DNA of 64,000 nt from Pseudoalteromonas sp. OOF1S-7 (lineage in GTDB: Bacteria > Pseudomonadota > Gammaproteobacteria > Enterobacterales > Alteromonadaceae): NCBI RefSeq assembly GCF_022347765.1, contig NZ_JAKRFZ010000012.1, positions 62,001 through 126,000 of the forward strand, read 5' to 3'. Every line of letters begins with the position of its first letter. The first letter of the stretch is position 1. Below the pieces are notes generated by a model. It ran no database searches. It worked only from the letters and a program-made list of their open reading frames with translations, and was not told the DNA's origin. Below, piece after piece: positions 37,241 to 45,298 of the stretch. A program made the translations under genes and the position numbers.

Positions 37241-37534
37241 ATGATAAAGAACGAAAACAGCTTAATGTCGGGCTTTCGTTCATACGAACAAGGTAAAAGT
37301 CAGGATATCTTGCGTATTTTGTCAAAAAATAGTGCGTACGATGAGCGCCATGCAATGCTTGTTTCTGATCTGGCTAAAGCATTAGGTGTGCAGGTCAAAT
37401 TTATCATGGCACCTCTTAAAGAGCTTTCAAAGCGTGAGTTTGTTGAAGTTCGTCAGGTTGGAGAAGCTGCCAAAGTTGATTCCTTTCAGGTTTCTTTGAC
37501 ACCCATCGGGCAAAGGGTGCAAGACATACTATAA
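37241..37534 (+). CDS. Small winged-helix-like DNA-binding protein
   Basis: The 97-residue protein starts at ATG with AGGAG 5 bases upstream. Its core is HAMLVSDLAKALGVQVKFIMAPLKELSKREFVEVRQVG at about residues 37-75, followed by FQVSLTPIGQRVQDIL. This fits a winged helix-turn-helix with the recognition helix at VQVKFIMAPLKELSKR. It lies between array 1 and cas3, 24 bases before a membrane-protein gene, so they are probably cotranscribed. It may regulate that gene or the CRISPR locus; position is the only evidence. Confidence 0.65.
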   Translation: MIKNENSLMSGFRSYEQGKSQDILRILSKNSAYDERHAMLVSDLAKALGVQVKFIMAPLKELSKREFVEVRQVGEAAKVDSFQVSLTPIGQRVQDIL

Positions 37535-37558
37535 CACCATCAAATACAAGGAAGACAA

Positions 37559-38446
37559 ATGAAATGGTTAAGAGATACAACACCTTTTTTCATTTTTGTA
37601 TTCGGATTGATCATTGTCTGGGTTACCCATTGTGCATTAAAGCAAACAGGTATTGATTTTCCAGCTTCTTCCTATGTGGTTTTCTTTTTGGGTGCGTTAG
37701 CGGCATATATTGAACTGTCATCCCGCTATCCAGACTCTCCCGAATCTTTGTTGTTTATTGGCGCCACTCAGCTCTACCTGACACTCAACGCACTGTTGTG
37801 CTACTTTGCATTTGTTTGTCTCAAAACTTTCGATTTGGGGCCAACCATTACAGACCCTGCCGTACCTAAACATGCGCAATATATGCTTGACGTGATCACG
37901 GCGGTATTTTCGACTCAGCTTATATTCCGAAGTTCATTGTTCGTGCTCAAAGATGACAGTAACAATAATAGTAAGTCGGGTGGACTTGCCGGGTTCATCA
38001 CAGGTCTGCTCGACCTGATTGATTCACATGTTGACAGACATCGGGCACGCAAACGCTCAGAAGACATTCACAAAATCATTGGGACCGTTTCTGCATTTGA
38101 TTTGACCCATATCGTGCTGCCATATTTAGAGCAGCTTTTGCAAAACTCAGATGCAAAGGCCTTTGCCGTGGGGGAGCGGATAGCCAAAATCTACCAAGCC
38201 AATGATGCCAGCTTGCTATCCGAAGTGAAAGCTGTGTTTGGTGAGGTGTCCCCACATACTGAAAAAATCAAGCCTGTTTTAATCGCGCTGGAATTATACT
38301 CATTAGTGGGCAAATCAACGTTGATTGTTGCTATTACACAGCTCCGTAACAACGATCTTTTTGTGCAAGCATCACCTGGTCAAGATAGTGATGATAATCA
38401 AGAGCTTGCGCAAATACTTTCAACGTTTGCTAAAAAGAAAGATTGA
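37559..38446 (+). CDS. Four-segment membrane protein with cytosolic domain, unknown
   Basis: The 295-residue protein has four membrane segments (about 9-27, 37-55, 64-88 and 107-129). A charged linker follows (DSHVDRHRARKRSEDIHKII), then a helical C-terminal domain of about 130 residues. No catalytic motif is visible. AAGGA lies 6 bases upstream of the ATG. Its place between array 1 and the cas genes, together with a small DNA-binding gene and a WYL regulator, is typical of defence-linked accessory genes. Whether it acts as an effector, a sensor or something unrelated cannot be decided from sequence. Confidence 0.7.
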   Translation: MKWLRDTTPFFIFVFGLIIVWVTHCALKQTGIDFPASSYVVFFLGALAAYIELSSRYPDSPESLLFIGATQLYLTLNALLCYFAFVCLKTFDLGPTITDPAVPKHAQYMLDVITAVFSTQLIFRSSLFVLKDDSNNNSKSGGLAGFITGLLDLIDSHVDRHRARKRSEDIHKIIGTVSAFDLTHIVLPYLEQLLQNSDAKAFAVGERIAKIYQANDASLLSEVKAVFGEVSPHTEKIKPVLIALELYSLVGKSTLIVAITQLRNNDLFVQASPGQDSDDNQELAQILSTFAKKKD

Positions 38447-38514
38447 CCTGACGCAATTTCTTTTTGTGACCTTTATGTTAGCATGGTTTTTTTCTTGTTA
38501 AATTTCGCGTAGCT

Positions 38515-39348
38515 ATGACCACCAAGGAAGACGAGTATTTCCGGTATTTAGAAGCTCTGCTGTACTGGGAAGGGCGTATCCAGACCGGGCTATTTCAGAG
38601 TAAATTCAATTTATCCCGGCCCAGTGCCAGTAAATACTTAAATCGCTATTTTGAAGAGCAAAAGCGTAACGTGTATTACGATGAGTCCGAAAAAGCACAC
38701 TGTCTGGCAACCCACTTTACGCCCGAGCTGATCTCTGAAGACTTTGCCCAATATTCGCAATTGGTAGTACAACCGCATTTGCACCAGCTTGAACACAGCA
38801 GCATTACTCATTTACCAGTTCCCCATCGCAAGCTGGAACCGCATTTGCTGCGGCCAATTCTGACCGCGTGCAGAAAGCAATCTGCACTTGATATTCGCTA
38901 TCAGTCAATTAAGGAAAACGGTGAAACAGAGCGAATTATTCGCCCACATAGCCTGGTAAGCACAGGACTGCGCTTTCATTTACGCGCTTATTGTGAGGCA
39001 TCCGGGGCGTTTCGGGACTTTTCGTTGTCGCGTATCTTATCCGCCGAGCAAGATCATAACTGCAAAGCCAAAAAAACCAGCCAGGACGACGACAGCTGGC
39101 AAACCCCGGTAGAGCTGACCATTATGCCAGATCCGCGCCTGTCGCACTATGCGCAGGAAGTGATCGCCCGCGATTTCAATATGCAATCCCGGCGCGCAAC
39201 CATCACCACAAACGCCGCACTCATTAACTACCTGCTCTCCCTGCTGCGACTCGACTGCCAGCACCCAAACCCGGAAGCGCAACAAATTGTGATTGTGCCC
39301 GAGTGTTATCGGAAGCTGAGGGCCAGAGGGCTGTTGTGGAATGGTTGA
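38515..39348 (+). CDS. WYL-domain transcriptional regulator
   Basis: The 277-residue protein has an N-terminal helix-turn-helix (YWEGRIQTGLFQSKFNLSRPSASKYLNRYFEE, about residues 17-48). A WYL domain spans about 115-185 (ALDIRYQSIKENGETERIIRPHSLVSTGLRFHLRAYCEASGAFRDFSLSRIL) and a C-terminal WCX-like domain completes it. The layout matches BrxR/CapW-type regulators that control defence islands, which are repressors until a ligand is sensed. Its site just before cas3 suggests control of the cas operon or of its neighbours; this is inference. No strong ribosome site precedes the ATG. Confidence 0.85.
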   Translation: MTTKEDEYFRYLEALLYWEGRIQTGLFQSKFNLSRPSASKYLNRYFEEQKRNVYYDESEKAHCLATHFTPELISEDFAQYSQLVVQPHLHQLEHSSITHLPVPHRKLEPHLLRPILTACRKQSALDIRYQSIKENGETERIIRPHSLVSTGLRFHLRAYCEASGAFRDFSLSRILSAEQDHNCKAKKTSQDDDSWQTPVELTIMPDPRLSHYAQEVIARDFNMQSRRATITTNAALINYLLSLLRLDCQHPNPEAQQIVIVPECYRKLRARGLLWNG

Positions 39349-39352
39349 AGGT

Positions 39353-39400
39353 GCTGGCCGAGCTGCTCGGCCAGCTGCCCCGTAAAACGGGGAACAATCG
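39353..39400. other. Hairpin plus solitary CRISPR-repeat-like hairpin (copy B)
   Basis: A perfect 10-bp stem, GCTGGCCGAG/CTCGGCCAGC (39353-39375), begins just after the WYL stop. After two bases comes CCCCGT-AAA-ACGGGG (39378-39392), the same stem as the array 2 repeat, then AACAATCG. Read on the minus strand, the flank is TGTTCCCC, as in the true repeat. Read on the plus strand, AACAATCG stands where the 8-base crRNA handle CTAAACCG would be (4 of 8 identical). No T-run follows. It lies 175 bases upstream of the 41-codon ORF. Confidence 0.75.
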
Positions 39401-39574
39401 AAGTGTCTTAACTTCTAAGGTTCATCCCTCAAATCAAGGGAAGTAGTTATTATACATGAGTTCGATTGAAATTCTATGTGTTAGATATTTGTGACTTAAA
39501 TTCTACTTGATTTTTCTTTTTTTGTCTGTAAATTATACACCTGAGGTTGCTCATATGAACTAAAGGAGATGTCA

Positions 39575-39700
39575 TTGAATTTTCGCTATCTTGCAAAACT
39601 TGTAACTGCACTAAGTAACGCTGATTCAAAAACAAAATTTATATTTGGTTTAATAGCCACTGCCTACTTCTTGAATACAGTTAGCCAAATATTTTTGTAG
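39575..39700 (+). CDS. 41-residue single-segment membrane peptide before cas3
   Basis: A TTG start at 39575 has AAAGGAG ending 7 bases upstream, inside the run TAAAGGAGATGTCA. The peptide begins MNFRYLAKLVTALSNADSK and continues with a hydrophobic stretch FIFGLIATAYFLNTVSQIFL, so it should insert in the membrane. A hairpin with T-run follows within 10 bases, as expected for a small monocistronic gene. A -10-like TATACA lies at about 39535. It aligns without gaps over 27 residues with the 40-residue peptide at 42984-43106: both share LA.x..AL.NA..x.T and then a hydrophobic run. Size and make-up resemble type I toxin peptides, but toxicity is unproven. Confidence 0.7.
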   Translation: MNFRYLAKLVTALSNADSKTKFIFGLIATAYFLNTVSQIFL

Positions 39701-39707
39701 AAAATAC

Positions 39708-39736
39708 AGTTGCCAGTTTAGTAGTCGGCAACTTTT
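39708..39736 (+). terminator. Terminator after the 41-residue peptide gene
   Basis: AGTTGCC (39708-39714) pairs with GGCAACT (39727-39733), followed by TTTT. It separates the peptide transcript from cas3, which then needs its own promoter or readthrough. Confidence 0.7.
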
Positions 39737-39835
39737 AACTCGACCTGGCAAATTTTTTACTGGTTGCAATCGCAGGATTGTCGGTATCTTATTCGCGTCG
39801 TAACCTGAGTCTATCGAAAACAAGGAAGTAAGATT

Positions 39836-42721
39836 GTGAGTGATTTTAACAGCGAGATTTTCCAGTTCTGGGGCAAGGCCGACGAACAAAACACGTTACC
39901 CGCAGTGTGCCACATGTTGGATGTGGCCTTTGTCGCCCGGGCGATTATTCTCAAGTTGGCAGCTCAGGAGCGGGCCATATTACTTAAGCCGTTTTTAGCT
40001 ATTGAAGGCGTTGATGAGGATACCGCGATTGCTATGGTGGTACTGCTTATTGCCCTGCATGATATTGGCAAGATCACACCGGGGTTTCAGTATAAGTTGC
40101 CATTTGAACGTATCAAAAGGCTGTTTGATACTCAGAGATACGATCTTAAGAATGCAAGCGAAACTCAACATGGTACGTCTGGTTACGAGATATTATCAAA
40201 CTGGGCAGAAAGTATCGGCCTAAGTTGCTACACCGAAAAACCTTTGTTCTCATCTGTCGTAAGTCATCATGGAGAATTTGTAACCGATTCAAAAAATGGT
40301 CGAGTTTGGGGCAAAGGTTATATCTGGGAAAAAGTTCAGCTAGCTTCGATTGAATGGCTATTCGACTACTTTCTGGTTGACGCTTCACTGCTTTGTGAAA
40401 TTGACGATGAACTGCTCACACCCACCTGGTACGTCTATATGGCCGGACTATGCTCGGTTGCTGACTGGATTGGCTCCGATCATCACTATTTTACCTACAT
40501 CAGTTCTGATGAGTATTTTGCCAATGTTGCGCTGCGTGTTGAGACGGCACACCGGCTGGCAGATAAGCTGAACATTAAGCATGTAAAAGCTGCACAGAGT
40601 ATCATTGAATTCAATAAAGTCTTTGGCTTTAAACCCAACGCACTGCAGCAAAGCATATTAGCCTTATTTAACTCACAAGAATTGCCCTGGCTGACAGTGA
40701 TTGAAAGCGGTATGGGAAGCGGAAAAACAGAAGCTGCACTCATACTGGCGGATCATGTTATTCGTAACCTGGATCACTCTGGGCTGTATGTGGCTATGCC
40801 ATCTCAGGCTACGGCGAATCAACTCTATAAACGGACATTGAAGTTCCTGAAACATGAGTCTTTGGGTTATGAGGACATCGAAACCCATTTAAAGCACAGT
40901 AACGCGGAGTTTAACCCAGCTTATGAGGGCTTAATGCTGTCCAGTATTGAGGATCTGAATGAGCAAAATGCCGTAAAGGCAAACTTATGGTTTACAGCTA
41001 AAAAAAGAGGGTTACTGGCCGGAGCTTGTGTTGGCACCATTGATCAACTGCTTATGGCTGCTATGCGTTACAAGCATAATTTTGTGCGGTTATTCGCTAT
41101 TGCGAACAAAACCGTCATATTAGATGAGGTACATGCACTGGATTACTTCCAGCTTTCTTTGCTCAAAAACACGTTACGGTGGATGGCAAAACTGAAAGTC
41201 AGGGTAATCATATTATCTGCTACTTTACCTAAACTAATGCTCCGAGAGTTAGTGCAGGCTTATGGCCAGGAGTTCGGTAAGAATATTGAGCTAAAAGAGG
41301 CTGCCTATCCGAGGCTTACAACTTATAGCGGAGGGCAGTTGGCGACATCTGTTCACGTTGCAGAAGGTGAAAATACTGATGAGCTGGCTTCACCACCTAA
41401 ACGGTTTGGGATTCAGTTGCATAAAACCACGCCACAACAATGCGTTGAACAAATGGCAAGCGATGTTTTGGCACGCGTAAAGGAAGCGGGATGCGGTGTA
41501 TTCGTGTGTATCCTGAATACGGTGAATGCGGCGCAGGCACTCAGTGAAATTATCCTTGAATACTGCAATCAGAAGGAAAGTCAAAACATGCAGTGTCTGG
41601 TGTTTCATGCCAGATACCCCATCGGTCACCGCTTAGCCATCGAAGACATGGTTGAATATCTGGTAGGCAAGAATCCGGGAAACCGAAAAGCGGTTAATCC
41701 AAATCGACCCGTCAAAGATCAGTGTTTAATTCTAATTGGGTCCCAAGTTTTGGAGCAGAGTTTGGATTATGACGCCTGTGAGATGTTTACTCAGGTCTCA
41801 CCCATTGATCTGATCATGCAACGGCTGGGGCGGATATGGCGGCATCAGGTAAATAACCCTTTCAGGTCTAAGCTTGTTCAAAGCCCGAGACTTAATGTCT
41901 ATTTGCCGGGGTTAGATGAGATCCCTGAAGACTACGCTAAATGGCTTGGATACGCCGATGTCAAAATTTACCCGTCGCATATACTCGCGGTAACGACCCG
42001 TTTGCTGTGGGAGGAAGCTGCAAGTACAGGGAAGAATAACGGTTTCGAGTTGGATCTTGATACAGAGATTGATGATTGGGTAAACAAGGTATACGCCGAT
42101 ATTGGGCAACAGCTAACCTGGCTGGATCATGAGCACGATAAAGCATATGAGTTTGAACTTGAAAAGAAGCTCGTGTACCGGCTTGCTAACAACATGATGT
42201 TCGATGCAGATCAGGAAGATATATCGGAATTGCTGGATTATCTAAATGACCAATTTGATGATGAGGACTTGGTTTTATCGACCCGGCTTGCCAGCCTCAG
42301 TGTGCAGATAATTCTGCTGATCCAGAATGAAGACGGCTTGTTGGTGCCTGTTACCGAATATCAGCCTTACCTGCAACAATGCCAGACGCCCATGAGAGAA
42401 AATGCTCCCTATGAAGCGATAAACTGGCGTGCAGATAAACGCTTTAATAAAAATGATATTGGCAGGCTGAAGCAATCCTTGGTGAAACTCAGCCATGCAG
42501 ACTGGGTTGAACACTTTCGTGAAGTTGAAAGCAACTGGCTGTTTAATTTTGTCGCTCAGGATGTGTGGCAAAGAACTTCGCAGCTGCACAACTGTGTACC
42601 GGTTATCTTGGATCAGCACTTTACCTACTCAGTGCCCTCGATTGGCACACTTAAGCTGGATCCCGTGTTGGGATTGCAAGTAGAGAAGCACAGGAGTGGC
42701 CACAACCATTCTAAGAGGTAA
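39836..42721 (+). CDS. cas3: Cas3 helicase-nuclease, type I-E
   Basis: The 961-residue protein is full length for Cas3. The N-terminal HD nuclease has His26 (VCHMLDVAF), His75-Asp76 (ALHDIGK) and the pair in VVSHHGEF. The superfamily 2 helicase has motif I SGMGSGKTEA (about residues 291-300), DEVH at about 430-433, SAT (IILSATLPK) and motif VI QRLGRIWRH. The C-terminal domain follows. It nicks and degrades target DNA once Cascade has bound. The start is a GTG with AAGGA about 9 bases upstream. It follows the small peptide gene and its terminator, and is itself followed by CRISPR-like hairpin copy C rather than directly by cse1. Confidence 0.97.
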   Translation: MSDFNSEIFQFWGKADEQNTLPAVCHMLDVAFVARAIILKLAAQERAILLKPFLAIEGVDEDTAIAMVVLLIALHDIGKITPGFQYKLPFERIKRLFDTQRYDLKNASETQHGTSGYEILSNWAESIGLSCYTEKPLFSSVVSHHGEFVTDSKNGRVWGKGYIWEKVQLASIEWLFDYFLVDASLLCEIDDELLTPTWYVYMAGLCSVADWIGSDHHYFTYISSDEYFANVALRVETAHRLADKLNIKHVKAAQSIIEFNKVFGFKPNALQQSILALFNSQELPWLTVIESGMGSGKTEAALILADHVIRNLDHSGLYVAMPSQATANQLYKRTLKFLKHESLGYEDIETHLKHSNAEFNPAYEGLMLSSIEDLNEQNAVKANLWFTAKKRGLLAGACVGTIDQLLMAAMRYKHNFVRLFAIANKTVILDEVHALDYFQLSLLKNTLRWMAKLKVRVIILSATLPKLMLRELVQAYGQEFGKNIELKEAAYPRLTTYSGGQLATSVHVAEGENTDELASPPKRFGIQLHKTTPQQCVEQMASDVLARVKEAGCGVFVCILNTVNAAQALSEIILEYCNQKESQNMQCLVFHARYPIGHRLAIEDMVEYLVGKNPGNRKAVNPNRPVKDQCLILIGSQVLEQSLDYDACEMFTQVSPIDLIMQRLGRIWRHQVNNPFRSKLVQSPRLNVYLPGLDEIPEDYAKWLGYADVKIYPSHILAVTTRLLWEEAASTGKNNGFELDLDTEIDDWVNKVYADIGQQLTWLDHEHDKAYEFELEKKLVYRLANNMMFDADQEDISELLDYLNDQFDDEDLVLSTRLASLSVQIILLIQNEDGLLVPVTEYQPYLQQCQTPMRENAPYEAINWRADKRFNKNDIGRLKQSLVKLSHADWVEHFREVESNWLFNFVAQDVWQRTSQLHNCVPVILDQHFTYSVPSIGTLKLDPVLGLQVEKHRSGHNHSKR

Positions 42722-42724
42722 GAA

Positions 42725-42775
42725 GCCGATAGCATAAGCTACCGGCAGACGCCCCGTGCGTACGGGGAACAAATG
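42725..42775. other. Hairpin plus solitary CRISPR-repeat-like hairpin (copy C)
   Basis: Four bases after the cas3 stop, GCCGATAGC/GCTACCGGC (42725-42746, one mismatch) forms a 9-bp stem. After 5 bases comes CCCCGT-GCGT-ACGGGG (42752-42767), the array 2 repeat stem with a new loop, then AACAAATG. The arrangement is the same as copy B: strong hairpin, short gap, repeat-like hairpin, ARCAA. It lies about 210 bases upstream of the 40-codon ORF. The bases after it, at about 42784-42797 (TTAAGATTCAAGCG), are largely complementary to 42956-42970 just before the peptide start. Confidence 0.75.
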
Positions 42776-42983
42776 TGTAGCATCAATTAAGATTCAAGCG
42801 CTACTCGGTTCAGCCCATCTAAAGTTAGGACCAGATGATTTTATCATTGTTAGGAGAAACGTTAAACGCTTTGAAAAATTAAAGAGTAGAGCTTGCTACT
42901 TGATTGCCAAATTTAAAACTTTGCAGAAGTGGAAAACATTGTGTATGGTTTAAAAGCGTTCAATCTTAAGCAAGGATAAATTC

Positions 42984-43106
42984 ATGTTCAATGGGCTGGC
43001 AGAAGTAATTATCGCGCTACAGAATGCCAATGCGCCTACTTATGCGCTGTTGTTTTTTTTAATTTGGGCATTTTACAAAAAAAACAGCAACAAGAAAGAA
43101 AAATAG
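42984..43106 (+). CDS. 40-residue single-segment membrane peptide before cse1
   Basis: The ATG at 42984 has AAGGA 7 bases upstream. The peptide reads MFNGLAEVIIALQNANAPT, a hydrophobic run YALLFFLIWAFY and a basic tail KKNSNKKEK. A plausible promoter, TTGCAG-N17-TATGGT, lies at about 42922-42950. It is the partner of the 41-residue peptide before cas3, by sequence and by position. A single membrane helix with a Lys-rich end is common among type I toxins and small regulatory membrane peptides. Its stop is 94 bases before cse1. It has not, to my knowledge, been described as part of I-E loci. Confidence 0.72.
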   Translation: MFNGLAEVIIALQNANAPTYALLFFLIWAFYKKNSNKKEK

Positions 43107-43199
43107 AGTCTAGCAACTTGCTAGACAGATGCAAGTACTGATTTGGCATTGTGTGGTGGCCGGATCTGCATACAAACCTACAGGAGGACTTAAAGGATT

Positions 43200-45284
43200 A
43201 TGAGCTACGATCTTTTGGAACAGGAGTGCTGGATCCCGGCACAAGATTTAGAGGGAGAGATCCGGCACTACTCAATTCTCGGGGTGCTGCAGGCCGCCCC
43301 CCAACTGCGTCAAGTTGTGCATGACAGGCCACTGGCCGTCAGTGCCATTTCAAGGCTGTTGTTAGCCATATTGTACCGCAGCTACCGATATTTAAGCGGC
43401 AAAAACTGGCACAAAGCGTTTGAAAAAGGGGAGTTCGACGCGTGTGTTTTTGATTATATAAAGTCTGATGGGTGTCAGGGTAAGTTTGATCTGTTTTCTG
43501 CGCAGTATCCTTTTTTCCAGACTGCCGAATTTCAAAAAGACAATGGTGTGACCACATCGGTTAAAAAGCTAGTGCCCGACTATAGTACAGGTTCAAATAA
43601 GCTACTCTGGAGTCATCTGGCCGACAATGAAAAGTTCTCAATTCCGGCGGGTGAAGCGGCGATCCAGCTGCTGATTTGTCAGTATTTTAGCCTCGGCGGT
43701 GGGGTAAGTGGCAGTTCAAATCTGTTCAAGAAACACCCCAACTTTACCAATGCGCCTTTAGTGGGCGGTGCCGTGGTGATGGTTGAAGGGGGAAACTTAT
43801 TTCAAACTCTGATGCTGAACCTAAAAATGCCCAAAGATAAAGCCTTGCTGGATGACTCAGATGTGCCTGTCTGGGAGCAAACAGACAGCAAGCAGGAGGC
43901 GCCTAAAGCCAGGGCTATGCGTGGTTTAACCGATTATCTGACATGGCGTTCAAGACACGTTCGGCTTATTCCGGAAGAAGACGGATCGGTGTCTGCAATG
44001 CACTTTTCTCAGGGCCTGCCAACGCCGGAAGAAATGCCTCAGGAACCTTACTTTGCCTATCGACTCAATAAAGACGAAAAAATGCTGCCTGTTCGGTTGA
44101 GTTTTGCACGCAGCTGCTGGCGAGATACGGCGAATTTGTTGCGACTGGCGGAGTTTACAAAAGGTAAAATTGCAACTAAAGACTTGCGGCCAGCGGGCAT
44201 TCAGCTACTGGCAACACTGGACAACAGAGTGCTTGACGGGCTTACGCTGAACTGTCAGTTAGTTGGGCTGGATAATAACAAGGCCAATCCGCTTTCGTGG
44301 TTCAATGAGCGCTTGCCCTTGCCGGTAAATCTGGTGCAAAAAGATGCTGCGCTGGGGATCAACCATAGTGAGTTATTGGTAAATGGCCTGAAAACCGCTG
44401 AAGCAATGTTCTATCAGCTTGAAAATGCAATCAGGGTATTTGCCCGGCATTTGTTGCCTGACGGTGCTCGCCAGCAGGAGATCAATGCCAGAGTGACTGC
44501 GATCAACCCTGCTAGATTCTACTGGCCACGGCTAAACGAAGGATTTGAACAGTTTGTTTGGGCACTGAGCACTAACACAGATGATGCTAATGCTAAGTGG
44601 CGTTTACTCTGTATCGACACGGCAATGAAGGCATTTGAAGGCGCGACAGTCAGTTGGCGCTATGGTGGTTCAAAAGTTAAAAAGGGACTGAGCCTGGCTT
44701 CACAGCAGTTAGAGCGGGCGCTTTACGGGCGTGAATGGCTGTCGAGTGAATACTGGAGCCAGGATACGCAGGCGTTAGTGGCTAAGCTGGAGCAATGGGC
44801 AAATCCGGATTATCCCAACCGGGAAATTCTCGCTGCGCTGAAAAAGTCACTTGACCAACAAAAGAGTACACACCTTGCTGCGATGCCGTACCTCGCTTCC
44901 CTTTTATCTGACGATTTAAAAAGAGCTGAGACTCAGGCCTTTGTTGCAGGGCTGTTTGCCAGTCATAACACGCTGTACTTTAGCGAAAAGCATCAGAGCT
45001 TTGGGAAAGCATGGCAGATCTGCGATGGCAGTGAACGCCCCGGTATGAGCTTTCGCTTTGAGTGCCTGCTGGAGGCAAAAGGTGAGCAGTTAAAACAAAC
45101 GCTGCGCCAGATGGTACAAATTCTAAAAAGCAAAGACATTGCCATTGATTACCGCACCCTGATGGAAGATCTCTACCACTGGGGTAGCGACGACAAACGC
45201 ATTCAACTTAAATGGGCCAGAGATTACTGGGCCAAACCCATTCAATCCGATGAGTCTACAGACTCAGCAGACGCGACAAATTAA
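43200..45284 (+). CDS. cse1-cse2: Fused Cse1 (CasA/Cas8e) and Cse2 (CasB/Cas11)
   Basis: The protein has 694 residues, about 190 more than ordinary Cse1. Residues 1 to about 510 are Cse1, the large Cascade subunit that reads the PAM and recruits Cas3: WIPAQDLEGEIRHYSILGVL, ISRLLLAILYRSY, FDLFSAQYPFFQTAEF, GGAVVMVEGGNLFQTLMLNL and YFAYRLN. From about residue 540 the sequence is Cse2-like: MPYLASLLSD, FVAGLFASHNTLYF, FECLLEAKGEQLKQTLRQMVQILKSKDIAIDYRTLMEDLYHW, and the hallmark RIQLKWARDYW. There is no separate cse2 gene before cas7e, which confirms a fusion. The frame is continuous with no sign of error. Confidence 0.92.
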   Translation: MSYDLLEQECWIPAQDLEGEIRHYSILGVLQAAPQLRQVVHDRPLAVSAISRLLLAILYRSYRYLSGKNWHKAFEKGEFDACVFDYIKSDGCQGKFDLFSAQYPFFQTAEFQKDNGVTTSVKKLVPDYSTGSNKLLWSHLADNEKFSIPAGEAAIQLLICQYFSLGGGVSGSSNLFKKHPNFTNAPLVGGAVVMVEGGNLFQTLMLNLKMPKDKALLDDSDVPVWEQTDSKQEAPKARAMRGLTDYLTWRSRHVRLIPEEDGSVSAMHFSQGLPTPEEMPQEPYFAYRLNKDEKMLPVRLSFARSCWRDTANLLRLAEFTKGKIATKDLRPAGIQLLATLDNRVLDGLTLNCQLVGLDNNKANPLSWFNERLPLPVNLVQKDAALGINHSELLVNGLKTAEAMFYQLENAIRVFARHLLPDGARQQEINARVTAINPARFYWPRLNEGFEQFVWALSTNTDDANAKWRLLCIDTAMKAFEGATVSWRYGGSKVKKGLSLASQQLERALYGREWLSSEYWSQDTQALVAKLEQWANPDYPNREILAALKKSLDQQKSTHLAAMPYLASLLSDDLKRAETQAFVAGLFASHNTLYFSEKHQSFGKAWQICDGSERPGMSFRFECLLEAKGEQLKQTLRQMVQILKSKDIAIDYRTLMEDLYHWGSDDKRIQLKWARDYWAKPIQSDESTDSADATN

Positions 45285-45298
45285 AAAGGAGTTACCTT

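Noticed and set aside
39353-39392. The double hairpin after the WYL gene as an ordinary rho-independent terminator
   Set aside because: Neither hairpin has a T-run, and the second has the CRISPR repeat stem and flank; the same design recurs after cas3 and before the accessory genes.
43200-45284. A frameshift or sequencing error joining separate cse1 and cse2 genes
   Set aside because: The frame is continuous through the junction with no stop or odd composition, and cas7e has its own ribosome site, so a real fusion is the simpler reading.
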